The notes beneath the pieces were generated by a model. It did not search any database. It worked only from the letters and a program-made list of their open reading frames with translations, and had not been told where the DNA came from. A program made the position numbers and the translations under genes. Source: Promethearchaeota archaeon (GTDB taxonomy: Archaea; Asgardarchaeota; Lokiarchaeia; Sigynarchaeales; SOKP01). Taken from it: a stretch of 58,417 nt of DNA. Position 1 is the stretch's first letter. Each line of letters starts with the position of its first letter. The stretch covers positions 1 through 58,417 of the forward strand of contig JAHLWT010000005.1 of NCBI GenBank assembly GCA_019057775.1, read 5' to 3'. Shown here piece by piece: positions 47,400 to 56,386 of this stretch.

Positions 47400-47735
47400 A
47401 AAATTAGTTTGAAAGAACTCGGGAACCATGATAAAGCAGAAAAGAGGCTCAAAATAGACAACGACCTAAAAGCACGGGAAAAGAATGAGGAAATGACCAA
47501 GCCCTAAAAATCGTGGTCGTCCACCAAACCAACCGAAAATGCTAACATCTGAAAAATTTGAGGAATTAGAATGGATTAATGTTCAAAGTGAGAAAGCTAG
47601 CCGGCAGGTAATGAAATTTATTGATTTTTTCAAGATTGCGTAGAAAAAAGATGGAAATGACATAAGGACATACAAGTCTCTTGAAAAACAAATAAGTATT
47701 GCTGAAGCTGAATTAAGATTGAAAGCGAAAAAATA
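47400..47735 (+). pseudogene. Broken small gene of likely mobile origin
   Basis: A charged protein reads KELGNHDKAEKRLKIDNDL...NEEMTKP, shifts frame by one base near 47504, continues KNRGRPPNQPKMLTSEKFEEL to an in-frame TAG at 47639-47641, then continues KKDGNDIRTYKSLEKQISI to a TAA near 47733. The RGRPP motif is AT-hook-like. No family was recognised. A GGGTTGCAAA sequence at 47391-47400, just before it, recalls the core of the inverted ends of the insertion sequence at 37.4 kb. Higher G/C than its surroundings suggests transfer. Confidence 0.5.
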
Positions 47736-47771
47736 AGTATTTGCTAAAACTTTAAAAGATAGTAAAAATTA

Positions 47772-48329
47772 ATGAAATTTAATAAAATGAATATAAAGAG
47801 ATTAACAATAGCAATTTTAACAATTGTAGCTATTACTGGATTTTTACCATTTGGTTTTGAAACATCCAACGGGACTTCTGATGATAATGTAATGAATTCT
47901 CCCAAAATTTCAAGTTCCATTACTATTACCCTTCCTAATAATTCAAGTTCGTGGCCAACAGGTGATACTGAGTGGATCTATTTTTCTACAACGGAGGGTA
48001 TTTTTATGGTGAATATTACACTCTACAAAGACGGCATATTTGAACTAATAATAGATGAAAGGACACCGAACACCGGTGCAATGTTATGGAACATCCCCTT
48101 GGATTTAGAGGATTCTCTTCAATATCAGGTAAAAATCGCAGAGTCTGATAATCCGTCCACCTACGTTATTAGCTCCTTTTTTGAGATATATAGATCAACA
48201 CGACCAGAGAGTCCTTTTAGATTGGGGGAATTGGCCACCCCAATAGTCCTATTAAGTCTAGGCTTATTAATAAGCGCTTGTTTTATAAATAATATAGTTA
48301 GAAGAATATTAGTTAAAAAACGAAGATGA
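47772..48329 (+). CDS. Secreted, membrane-anchored Kre9/KNH-like domain protein
   Basis: A 185-residue protein with a signal peptide or anchor (about 8-28), a Ser/Asn-rich linker, one beta-sandwich domain (about 48-142) and a C-terminal membrane helix (about 153-177) followed by KKRR. The sandwich fits the Kre9/KNH (Ser-Thr-rich anchored) pattern: ITLPNNSSSWPTGD, a W-I-F core, NTGAMLWNIPLDLEDSLQYQVKI and a final SFFEIY strand. In yeast this fold is in cell-wall glucan proteins; in archaea and bacteria it is in surface proteins. It lies in the island between the two DUF362 copies. Topology is inferred; function unknown. Confidence 0.75.
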   Translation: MKFNKMNIKRLTIAILTIVAITGFLPFGFETSNGTSDDNVMNSPKISSSITITLPNNSSSWPTGDTEWIYFSTTEGIFMVNITLYKDGIFELIIDERTPNTGAMLWNIPLDLEDSLQYQVKIAESDNPSTYVISSFFEIYRSTRPESPFRLGELATPIVLLSLGLLISACFINNIVRRILVKKRR

Positions 48330-48336
48330 TATTAAT

Positions 48337-49080
48337 CTACTCTGATAATTCCATCCATTTTTTCTTAAATTCTTCTAATTTTGACACCCATTTGTTCGGA
48401 TCGTGAAAGATAAGCCTTATACTACTCCTTGAAATGCGTTCTGACTCAATTAGTTTTCTTGCCTCGCGATGATCTATGCTTTTAAGTATCTCCAAAAAAC
48501 CCTCAAAACCTTCCGCTGACTTGACAAAAACAAATTTATCCCCAAGAGATAAAATGTAATGTTTAGTTGTGTGAAAACCGATGATACGCCGTAAAAAGTG
48601 TTTCAATTGCTTGAATGTTAACTCGTGAGAATTATTCATCCGAGGCGCACCTTCAATCTGTTTATATTTAAATAATTGCGTTCCTTTAGTTTCTACAAAT
48701 TTTAGGAGGTCCTTAATAAACTACGCCTCAACAAGACCGCAATCCTTCCTAAATTGGAGTTTTCCTAATTTCTTACAACATGTCACAAGTTCTTTAAGTG
48801 CTTCTTCTGCAGAATTACCATTACTATCAAGAATTATCTTGACTTCCGCTAAATGTTTTTTAATTATCTCAAGTTCCTTGAGTGTATCTTTCTTCGTTTC
48901 GATGAATTCCTTTATTTTTAAGTATAAGCCCCTAATGACTTTTTCATTCTCTAAATGTCCTTCATGAGCCTTTAAATCCCCAATGCATTGGCTTAAAAGG
49001 AGACAAATGTCTTTTAAACGAGAAAATTGATCCAAACCGACAAAAAAAGGATCTTTCGGCCGTATTTTCCAATTTGCCAA
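48337..49080 (-). pseudogene. Unknown coiled-coil gene interrupted by one in-frame TAG
   Basis: Two open pieces, 48721-49080 (119 residues) and 48337-48639 (100 residues from its own ATG), are in the same frame. Between them the frame is open apart from a single TAG at 48721-48723, reading GLVEA-stop-FIKDLLKFVETKGTQ and on to the ATG at 48639. The whole would be 247 residues: a helical, charged first part (IKEFIETKKDTLKELEIIKKH) and a mixed second part (ITTKHYILSL-like). I recognise no family. A TAA lies immediately upstream of the TTG at 49080, close to the border with the duplicated DUF362 sequence, so the 5' end is probably also lost. G/C content is above that of neighbours. Confidence 0.5.
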
Positions 49081-49102
49081 TTATTAAAAATTTTTTGAGA
49101 GA

Positions 49103-50062
49103 AATAACAAGATAATTATAAAATTAAATTTAAGTTGGTCAAAAATTTTCCTTGCATACTCTAGCCCTCCATGGCAAGTTGAAGGGGTACTTAGAGGAAT
49201 GATTAAAGATGGATATGATCCAAGGAAAATCTTTACAGCTGAAAATAGAACGGTGGTTACAAATATAGAGAAAGGATTAAGAGGAAATAAATGGACACCT
49301 ATTATAAAAAAATATGGTGTTTGGTTTATACCATTAACTCGAATTCCATTTGTATCATACCAATCCTTAAGGCCTAAGTTTTTAGCTCTTAAAAATAAAA
49401 AATTTCACGTATTAGATTCTAAAATCTTTCCAGAGGGTTTTAAAATCCCCAAATTTTATTTAGAAAAACCAATAATTCATCTTCCTACAATGAAAATTCA
49501 TGGTCATACTGGGGCTTTGGGCGGTTCATTAAGGAAAACTTCTGAGGAAGCTCTATTAATCATCCAGAAAAAAATCTATTCTAAAATCTTTTCTACTGTT
49601 GATGGAACTGTGTGTGGTGATGGAGCTGGGCCAAGAACAATGATCCCCCGTATCAAAAATTATATTTTAGCAGGATATGACCAAGTTGCTGTTGATACTG
49701 TCGTCGCTAAGATGATGGGTTTTGAACCTTTAAAATTACCTGCGATAAGAATGGCTCACGATGAAGGTTTGGGATGTGGAGATTTCGACCAAATTGAAAT
49801 TATTGGGGAAGATGTCTCTAAATTAAATTGGAATTTTAAAGTTAAACGTAGCATAGTTATCTGGAGAGATCAGATGGTACGTAAAGGAGCTTTACAATTT
49901 CTTTATCCCTTATTTAAAAGTGAACTCTTCTTTCAAGGACCTATTTATGCTTACATGATTTATCATGATATGTTTTGGTATCCTACGATTGGAAAACATA
50001 TAATAAAGAAGTTTTTGAAAACTGAATGGGGACAATTATTTGCTAGTTATCCTAGGTTATAG
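49103..50062 (+). pseudogene. Second DUF362 copy, 5'-truncated with an internal deletion
   Basis: This sequence aligns with the DUF362 gene at 45747-46916 from NNKIIIKLNLSWSKIF onward. The first ~36 residues are missing; the homology begins at about 49103, at the edge of the foreign island. A further ~34 residues are deleted in frame between GGSLRKTSEE and LLIIQKK, removing the KNAFGGLL block. The remaining frame is open from a possible TTG or ATG (49199) to a TAG at 50060, with substitutions spread throughout, so it may be recently decayed or a shortened product could still be made. It ends 3 bases before the convergent tlyA stop. Confidence 0.82.
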
Positions 50063-50065
50063 CAT

Positions 50066-50869
50066 TTAAACTTCGTTAAAAATAACTCTAGATAAGATTT
50101 CTTCTATTAATTTTTTGGTTCTAAAATTAGATGAAATTTGGCCTATTTTAAAATGAATAAAAAATTCTAAAGATCCTCCCTTCCCTAGAATAGGAGATTT
50201 AAATATTCCATATGGAAATATTTGATTAATTTTATTCCAATTAATTAAATCAATAAGGATTTGGTAAAGTTGCTGTGGTTCCTTGATAATTTTAAATTTA
50301 TTTTGTGAGAGGAATTCAGTTTCAAAAATTGGTTTAACTAGAGCAATAATATCTCCATTTTTTTTTAATATGGATTTAACATTGGGTAGAATTGTTTTTA
50401 AGGATGCAAATGTAACATCAATAGAGCAGATATCTATTTTTTCCTTGATATTAATTGAGTTGCGTGCATCAATCCCAAACAACGGTATTATTTTATCTCT
50501 TAAATTCCCTGTTTTTAGTGATGGATGAAGAAAATTTGGTGCAATATCTATAGCATATACTTTTAACGCTCCATGTTTCATCAGACAATCAGTAAATCCA
50601 CCCACTGATACACCAATATCCATACATATTCTACCATCAACAGATATTGAAAAATTATTTAGGGCCGCCTTTAATTTTAAACCACCGATTCCAACATAAG
50701 GGAAGCTTTGTTTTACTTGAACTTCTAATGAATTTTCTATTCTCTTGCCTGGCTTCAATACAATTTTCTCATTTACAAAAACGAAACCGTTCTTTATTAA
50801 CCACTGTGCTTTTGTTCTGCTTTCAGATAATCCTCGTTCCACTAATATGATGTCTATTCTTTTTTTCAT
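50066..50869 (-). CDS. tlyA: TlyA-family RNA 2'-O-methyltransferase with S4 domain
   Basis: A 267-residue TlyA-type protein. Residues 1-60 are an S4 RNA-binding domain (RIDIILVERGLSESRTKAQWLI). The Rossmann methyltransferase domain starts with PYVGIGGLKLKAAL, then the SAM loop DIGVSVGGFTDCL, DIAP, and a SIDVTFASLKTILP motif. Homologues methylate cytidine 2'-OH groups in rRNA. The usual GGSRGG-like loop reads GVSVGG here. The 3' third exists again as a remnant at 46943. It follows the acyltransferase-like gene (50887) by 17 bases on the same strand. Confidence 0.92.
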   Translation of the reverse strand: MKKRIDIILVERGLSESRTKAQWLIKNGFVFVNEKIVLKPGKRIENSLEVQVKQSFPYVGIGGLKLKAALNNFSISVDGRICMDIGVSVGGFTDCLMKHGALKVYAIDIAPNFLHPSLKTGNLRDKIIPLFGIDARNSINIKEKIDICSIDVTFASLKTILPNVKSILKKNGDIIALVKPIFETEFLSQNKFKIIKEPQQLYQILIDLINWNKINQIFPYGIFKSPILGKGGSLEFFIHFKIGQISSNFRTKKLIEEILSRVIFNEV

Positions 50870-50886
50870 TTATTATTTGTTCACAC

Positions 50887-51981
50887 TTATTTTCTTTCTT
50901 CTATTTTAATAGTTATTCTTTCGCTTAATTTACCAATTTGCATCTTCAAGGAAGCTAAACTTCCCCACTTTTTATATATCACTTTGAGGATAAACCCCAT
51001 AGTTATATATGCTGTTGCAATAAAGAACCAAATATTAAAAATGTTTAGTCTATTTAATAATAAGAAATATAATATATTATGAGCAAGGTAAATAGTAAAG
51101 GAATAGTATGAATAATAAAATAGGAATTTGTAGCTTTTTTTTGTTATTAGATTTCGCAATTCCTCAATTAACAACAAAATTGAAAACAAACATAAATTAA
51201 AACCTAATGAATATATTATCCATGAAACACTTTTTCTTAATAAAAATTGAGGGAATTCAAAAAAGACTCCAAGAATAATAAGTGCAATTCCACACATAAT
51301 TGTAGTGATAAATAATTGTCTTTTATTTATGTTTCTTCTACTTTTTACACTTTCCCTATATAATTTGTTAAAAATCAAATCCCCTACAATAGTTCCTATA
51401 AGAAAAAATGGAAAGAAATATAATATTGGATCTTGATTAATACCATTATATAGTATATGAAAAAAAAATCCACCAATACTCGAATCACCTTCATGAAGTA
51501 ATAACAGAGAAACTAAGAACTGGTTGGCAATAATAATAAATATTCCCAAAATAATTCGAAAATGTATCCGTATTTTTAAAAGGGGCCAAGTAATAAATAA
51601 AGATATAGCAATCGTTAAGATAATGAACCAAGTCCAAATCATTTGAGGGTTACCTAATTGGATTGCTACTGTTGAGTTATAAATTATAGCTATAGCAAAT
51701 ATAAATAAAGCTCTAAGCATATAGGAGTTTCTTATCATTTTATAATTATATTCCTCTGAATTATTAGCTTTAATTAATCTTCTTCTATAGGATATCGTAA
51801 TACTTATACCTGAAATGAATAAAAATCCAGAAGCTCCAATTGGTTCTAATATGATTGTCATAATCCTCCTTGCCCAACTATAATCAGGTTGTATCCACCA
51901 ATCGAATAGATGACCTAATATCATCCATGACATACATAATCCACGAAAAATGTCAATACTTTTTAATCTTTCAGTAATCAA
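50887..51981 (-). CDS. HGSNAT/DUF1624-like multi-pass acyltransferase
   Basis: A 364-residue protein with ten or so membrane helices. The N-terminal RLKSIDIFRGLCMSWMILGHLFDWW is the signature of the heparan-alpha-glucosaminide N-acetyltransferase/DUF1624 group, with the proposed acyl-carrying His in ILGH. Such proteins acetylate sugars across a membrane using cytosolic acyl-CoA; substrate here is unknown, with a cell-surface glycan a fair guess. The start is a TTG at 51981 preceded by a GGAG motif 5 bases away. It lies directly upstream of tlyA. Confidence 0.85.
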   Translation of the reverse strand: MITERLKSIDIFRGLCMSWMILGHLFDWWIQPDYSWARRIMTIILEPIGASGFLFISGISITISYRRRLIKANNSEEYNYKMIRNSYMLRALFIFAIAIIYNSTVAIQLGNPQMIWTWFIILTIAISLFITWPLLKIRIHFRIILGIFIIIANQFLVSLLLLHEGDSSIGGFFFHILYNGINQDPILYFFPFFLIGTIVGDLIFNKLYRESVKSRRNINKRQLFITTIMCGIALIILGVFFEFPQFLLRKSVSWIIYSLGFNLCLFSILLLIEELRNLITKKSYKFLFYYSYYSFTIYLAHNILYFLLLNRLNIFNIWFFIATAYITMGFILKVIYKKWGSLASLKMQIGKLSERITIKIEERK

Positions 51982-52069
51982 TTTTGCTCCGCTTTCCTTT
52001 CAATCTTATGTACTTCTTTTTAGTAAATATATATTAATTTTTTTAAAATATTTATAATGTAGGTTTTAC

Positions 52070-52936
52070 TCATATTTCCTGTTTATTGGATTTAAATTCA
52101 CTTAATAATTGAGAAGCTTTACTAAGAGTAATATCGTTACGTAATAATTTATCTATGATTTCTTTCATGTATATCATTCCTTCTCCAGTTTCTTCAAGAT
52201 TGTTATATTCCTTATTATAATTATTAGAATTTTGAGCTTTCCCATATTTTATAACTCTCAAATAATTATTAATATTAACTTCGACTCCTTTTCTCAATGC
52301 TAATATTAATGCTGAAATTTCATGTTTTGTGTTTATTCTCCTTTTTTTAAAATTGAATTTAATTTTAGAGGATTTTTCTTCATCAATTAAAAAGATTTTC
52401 ATACCATTTCTGTTTTTGTGAGTGTTATAAATTAAATTTAACAGATCAATAGTTATCGGTATTACTCCTCTTCCAAGTTTGAAATTTAATTTTAAATGGT
52501 TTGATTTTTCATTCTGAAAACAAATTATAAAATTATTAATTATTTCCATAAACAGAGCATTCTCATATACAGTATAAGCCTGTAAATAGTAATCATCTAA
52601 GAAAACAACAATTCCAATCTGAGTGGTACCGGGATCAATAGAAAATGTCAAGCCTAAATAATTATCTTTAAAACCTATTTTACCAGCAGCTAACACTTTT
52701 AAAATATAATAATCAAAATTTTTTTCATTTGAATATGGCAATATTTTCAGTTTTTCAGGGATATTTATAAAATTATGAATTTCATCTAAGGTAGTCAACA
52801 TAATGGAAGAATGAGAAGGAAGCTTACTTCTACTATTCAAAATTTCAAACTTAATATTCAATCGATTCAGTTCTTTATTTAATCTATAAAAAAAATTTAA
52901 ATTCTCAGTATAAATATATAAGATTTTATTTCTCAA
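52070..52936 (-). CDS. RuvC-like nuclease-fold protein
   Basis: A 288-residue protein. Residues ~95-220 show the RNase H-like RuvC layout: SIDPGTTQIGIVVFLDD with the first catalytic Asp at 101, a LGRGVIP loop, IFLIDEEKSSK with the second acidic position near 185, and the last helix KHEISALILALRKG, with His 205-Glu 206 where RuvC has its final carboxylates. The first ~90 residues look like an additional alpha/beta domain. It starts (TTG) 44 bases from a divergent RecA-family gene, suggesting a shared DNA-recombination role such as junction cleavage. Whether it is an active resolvase is unproven. Confidence 0.7.
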   Translation of the reverse strand: MRNKILYIYTENLNFFYRLNKELNRLNIKFEILNSRSKLPSHSSIMLTTLDEIHNFINIPEKLKILPYSNEKNFDYYILKVLAAGKIGFKDNYLGLTFSIDPGTTQIGIVVFLDDYYLQAYTVYENALFMEIINNFIICFQNEKSNHLKLNFKLGRGVIPITIDLLNLIYNTHKNRNGMKIFLIDEEKSSKIKFNFKKRRINTKHEISALILALRKGVEVNINNYLRVIKYGKAQNSNNYNKEYNNLEETGEGMIYMKEIIDKLLRNDITLSKASQLLSEFKSNKQEI

Positions 52937-52980
52937 ATTATAATTATTAATATTAGCTGAAATTAATAACTTTTAATTAG

Positions 52981-53670
52981 ATGATATTCCCTGTATCAAG
53001 ATTAAACACATTTATTAAAAATAGAGGCTTTAATAAAGGCATTTTTTCAGTTTGGGGTGCTTTTGGTGTAGGAAAAACTACTTTTGCTCTTCAGACGGCA
53101 CTAAAATCAGCAAAAGTTGGAAGTAAAGTCATATATTTATATACTAAGCCTAATCTCCCCTTTCCAAAAATAAGAAATTTATTTAAAAATAATATTGAGT
53201 CCCTTGATAAATTTATTGTAATACATCCCATTGATTTTGATGATCTAACAAAAATTATCTTTAATTTAGAATTTTTAATATTGACAAATGATAATGAAAA
53301 AGAGTATTCGTATAAATTAATTGTAATTGATTCATTAACGGACTTATATCGTATAGGATTAAACAGAGAAAGAAAGGCAATAAATTATGATTTAAATTAT
53401 CAATTGAATCAAATCCTAGCAAATCTATCTTATTTAAACAAATGCTATAGTCTTGATGTATTAATTGTTAATGAAACTACGAAAAGACGAACAAATGACC
53501 ATTTTATCGAAAAACAGAGCGGTGGTAAAGTTATGGAGTACTGGGTTTCTATAAGTTTTAAAATAGAGAGAACAAATAAAAATAACACTAGAAATATCTT
53601 TTTAGAAGAAAGAGTTGAGAATAACCGTATTCATTTTGAATCGACTTTAACTGAAAGTGGATTTTTCTAA
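52981..53670 (+). CDS. RadB-like RecA-family ATPase
   Basis: A 229-residue RecA-fold protein of RadB size. Walker A is GAFGVGKTT (about 27-35), Walker B is KLIVIDSLTDLYRIG (~118-132), a NETTKR block follows strand 4, and SGGKVMEYWVSISFKIER matches the GG-x-x-x-x-W-x-x-x-I motif of RadB. The N-terminal helix-hairpin-helix of RadA is absent. RadB proteins assist RadA in recombination and bind Hjc resolvase in Pyrococcus. Here the gene is divergent from a RuvC-like gene, and their start regions share a 44-base promoter. Confidence 0.82.
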   Translation: MIFPVSRLNTFIKNRGFNKGIFSVWGAFGVGKTTFALQTALKSAKVGSKVIYLYTKPNLPFPKIRNLFKNNIESLDKFIVIHPIDFDDLTKIIFNLEFLILTNDNEKEYSYKLIVIDSLTDLYRIGLNRERKAINYDLNYQLNQILANLSYLNKCYSLDVLIVNETTKRRTNDHFIEKQSGGKVMEYWVSISFKIERTNKNNTRNIFLEERVENNRIHFESTLTESGFF

Positions 53671-53716
53671 TTTAAATTCAAAATAATATTAAATTTAGGA
53701 TTTTTATAAAAAATAT

Positions 53717-54964
53717 ATGAAAAATATGGAAAAATTTAATTTCAGTATAATAAATGAAGGATCTACTAAGATCTATATTCATAATATAGATAAAAATGCG
53801 GTACCTTCAAAATCTATGACCGTTTTTTATAACAGTAAAATGGAAATTAATAGAGATATTTCAAATTTGTCAATTCTGGCATATAATAAATTAATTAATA
53901 AAAATGCTCTTGTTATGGTTGATCCCATGGCAGCTTCAGGTGTTAGTTCTATAAGAGTGTTAAAAGAATGTAAAAACATTAAAAAAATATTTATTAATGA
54001 TATAAATCCTGTAGCTGTTAAAATTCTTCATAAAAATATATCTTTAAACGATTTAGACAATCATCCTGCCCAAATTAAGATATCTCAAAAAGATGCAAAC
54101 CTATTACTTAATGAAATTGCACAAAATTCATTTCTTCAATCAATACATAAGGATAAAAAGCCAAATATTATTTCTATTGATCCTTTTGGAACCCCAAATT
54201 TGTACTTGGATTCAGCTTTTAAAGCTATTCAAAAACATAATGGATTACTTTGCATTACTGCAACAGATACTGCCGTTTTATTCGGAATTAGACCAAACGC
54301 ATGTTTGAGGAAATATTTTTCAAAATCATTACACACAGATTATTGTAAGGAAATCGGAGCAAGAATTTTAATACACTTTATCTCAAGAATTGCAAATGTT
54401 AACAATTTAGGTATTATTCCCTTATTGACTTTTTATTCTTCACACTTTTTAAGAATTTTTTGCACAACGTTCAGAGATAAAAGAAAGATCTCTAAATTTT
54501 TCGAAAATTATGGATATATAATACATTGTAATAACTGTGGTTATCGGACAACAATAAAAGATAGTATATTAGATGCAGCTCAGGAATGCCCTGAATGTAA
54601 AAATCAAGACAAAATTGACTATGCAGGACCCCTATGGATTGGTGAAATCCATAATGAAGAGTTCATTAAAGAACTATTAATTTTTAGTGAACAATCTCAC
54701 TTTAAAAACAGAAAAAGAATTAGTAAACTGTTAAGTCTTATTCAGGAAGAATTGAAAATGCCAATTTCTTATTATAACACACATAAATTATGCCAGATTT
54801 TAAAAATATCAATGATTCCAAAACTAGAAATGCTCATCAATAAAATTAAAGAAAAAGGTTTTAAATGTTCAAGAACTCATTTCGATTATTTATCGTTTAA
54901 ATCAAATTTAGATATTGAAGGTATTAAAGAATGTTTACTAGAAATCCAAAAAGAAGGAATTTGA
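53717..54964 (+). CDS. trm1: tRNA (guanine26-N2)-dimethyltransferase Trm1
   Basis: Trm1 makes N2,N2-dimethylguanosine at position 26 of tRNA. The 415-residue protein has FYNSKMEINRDIS near the start, the SAM motif DPMAASGVSSIR, the catalytic DPFGTPNLYLDSA, TATDTAVLFG and CLRKYFSKSLHTDYCKEIGARIL, and the C-terminal zinc site C-x2-C (CNNC) with C-x2-C (CPEC). Length is slightly above the archaeal norm. RlmE begins 6 bases after its stop. Confidence 0.96.
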   Translation: MKNMEKFNFSIINEGSTKIYIHNIDKNAVPSKSMTVFYNSKMEINRDISNLSILAYNKLINKNALVMVDPMAASGVSSIRVLKECKNIKKIFINDINPVAVKILHKNISLNDLDNHPAQIKISQKDANLLLNEIAQNSFLQSIHKDKKPNIISIDPFGTPNLYLDSAFKAIQKHNGLLCITATDTAVLFGIRPNACLRKYFSKSLHTDYCKEIGARILIHFISRIANVNNLGIIPLLTFYSSHFLRIFCTTFRDKRKISKFFENYGYIIHCNNCGYRTTIKDSILDAAQECPECKNQDKIDYAGPLWIGEIHNEEFIKELLIFSEQSHFKNRKRISKLLSLIQEELKMPISYYNTHKLCQILKISMIPKLEMLINKIKEKGFKCSRTHFDYLSFKSNLDIEGIKECLLEIQKEGI

Positions 54965-54970
54965 TTTACA

Positions 54971-55606
54971 TTGTCAAATAAGGATTATAAACACAAAAAA
55001 GATCCACACTATAGACGAGCTAAAATTGAAGGGTATCGTGCGAGATCTGCGTATAAATTATTAGAAATACAAAATAAGTTCAATATATTCAAACGAGCAT
55101 TTTATATTTTAGATCTAGGGTGTGCTCCTGGGTCTTGGCTTCAAGTAATAAAAAAATTCGCTAATGAAAATATTGAAAAATATAAAGATCAGTATTATAA
55201 CCGAGATCACTATAAAATTATGGGCGTTGATATAAAAAATGTATCTCCTTTAGAAAATGTTAAAATAATTAGATTAGATATTAACACATTGGAAGTTAAA
55301 GATTACATTAATGAATTCTTTCTTAATAAATTGGATCTAATTTTATCAGATGCCTCGGTAAATAAAACAGGTAATAAATTTACAGATCAATTAAACCAAA
55401 TTAATCTCTGCTTTAAGGTTCTTGATATTTCAAAAAAGTTCCTTAAGCAGAAAGGTAATTTGGTGATTAAAGTGTTCCAGGGCTCAGATCTAAATAAATT
55501 ATTTGGAATAATGAAGAAGGAATTCATATTTACAAAATCTTATAAACCCCAATCTTCTAAAAAAAAAAGCAACGAGATTTATTTTATTGGTTTAAAAAAA
55601 AAATGA
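54971..55606 (+). CDS. rlmE: RlmE/FtsJ-type RNA 2'-O-methyltransferase
   Basis: A 211-residue FtsJ-family enzyme that methylates ribose 2'-OH in 23S rRNA or tRNA. The start YRRAKIEGYRARSAYKLLEI contains the first Lys of the K-D-K-E tetrad; DLGCAPGSWLQ is the SAM loop, LILSDASVNKTG the Asp, and LVIKVFQG the second Lys. The start is a TTG at 54971, six bases after the Trm1 stop, so the two RNA methyltransferases are one transcriptional unit. An insert (YKDQYYNRDHYK) between the first two strands is slightly longer than usual. Confidence 0.95.
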   Translation: MSNKDYKHKKDPHYRRAKIEGYRARSAYKLLEIQNKFNIFKRAFYILDLGCAPGSWLQVIKKFANENIEKYKDQYYNRDHYKIMGVDIKNVSPLENVKIIRLDINTLEVKDYINEFFLNKLDLILSDASVNKTGNKFTDQLNQINLCFKVLDISKKFLKQKGNLVIKVFQGSDLNKLFGIMKKEFIFTKSYKPQSSKKKSNEIYFIGLKKK

Positions 55607-56218
55607 CTATCTATCTCGCAATGTTGTTTTTAATTCATCAAAGTTTATATCGTATTCTCCTCCTCCTAAATATGTTTCTATCCAATGTGTGAGCCAAGGG
55701 CAATGTTTAGGATTAAATTGATCTAAATTAGTTTCATTACATCTATCTCGAAATGGACAAATAAAACATGGTTGTCTAGAAAACATATTCCAGATAAAAT
55801 CCTTTCTATTTTTATCTACCTCAATCTCTTGGATTTTTACGTCAATTTCTTTAAGTGCATAGATATGTTTTGTCCATGAAGCTTCAACTAATTCTCGTCT
55901 CATTTTAATTTTTGATTGTAATGATAGTAGGTCTAAGATTTCTTCCAAATCATTTTGGCTTTTATCACTTAGTTTTAGAAGATCCTCGAATAAAATATCT
56001 TTTTCTTTATCTATCATATCGAGAATTAATTTTTCATCCTTGCGTAAATTTCGATTGAATTCTTTTTTTTTCTCTTCAATTCTTTCAATTCGTCTCTCAA
56101 CATCAGATTTTTCGTCTATAGGTCCTTCAACACGCTCTTTTATCTTACATTTATGTCTTGATAAATAAGCAAAACTTTTGCTACAATAAGGACATATTTC
56201 TTTTTTCTTTTTTGCCAT
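55607..56218 (-). CDS. TFE-beta/RPC34-like transcription factor with N-terminal zinc finger
   Basis: A 203-residue protein. A zinc finger at the start uses Cys 9, Cys 12, His 22 and Cys 24 (CPYCSKSFAYLSRHKC). A charged coiled coil follows (~35-60), then a winged-helix-like domain (~60-120). The end carries four Cys, 151, 154, 160 and 173, in CFICPFRDRC...KHCPWLTHWIE. That last motif closely resembles the iron-sulfur C-terminus of eukaryotic RPC34/RPC39 and archaeal TFE-beta, which help open promoter DNA with RNA polymerase. The N-terminal zinc finger is not a usual part of either. Its stop directly abuts the RlmE stop. Confidence 0.72.
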   Translation of the reverse strand: MAKKKKEICPYCSKSFAYLSRHKCKIKERVEGPIDEKSDVERRIERIEEKKKEFNRNLRKDEKLILDMIDKEKDILFEDLLKLSDKSQNDLEEILDLLSLQSKIKMRRELVEASWTKHIYALKEIDVKIQEIEVDKNRKDFIWNMFSRQPCFICPFRDRCNETNLDQFNPKHCPWLTHWIETYLGGGEYDINFDELKTTLRDR

Positions 56219-56386
56219 GGGAAAAAAAATTTAGGGTGAAATAATTCGAAGTAATATGGTTATATTTCTATGATTATTCTAAAATTAATTTTACGGTTTT
56301 TAATAGTGATATTAAATAATTTATTAGATATAATTTAATTATTAAATTGAACATAATTTTTGAAATAAAAAAGTGTATCTCTAAAA

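Noticed and set aside
47385..47410. GGGTTGCAAA resembling the inverted end of the insertion sequence at 37.4 kb
   Set aside because: Only about 10 bases match and no partner end was found before 49.1 kb, so a second element cannot be claimed; mentioned only as a hint in the pseudogene entry.
48721..48723. Pyrrolysine decoding of TAG
   Set aside because: Other genes in the window terminate with TAG and no pyl gene is visible; nonsense decay is simpler. Kept only as a testable alternative.
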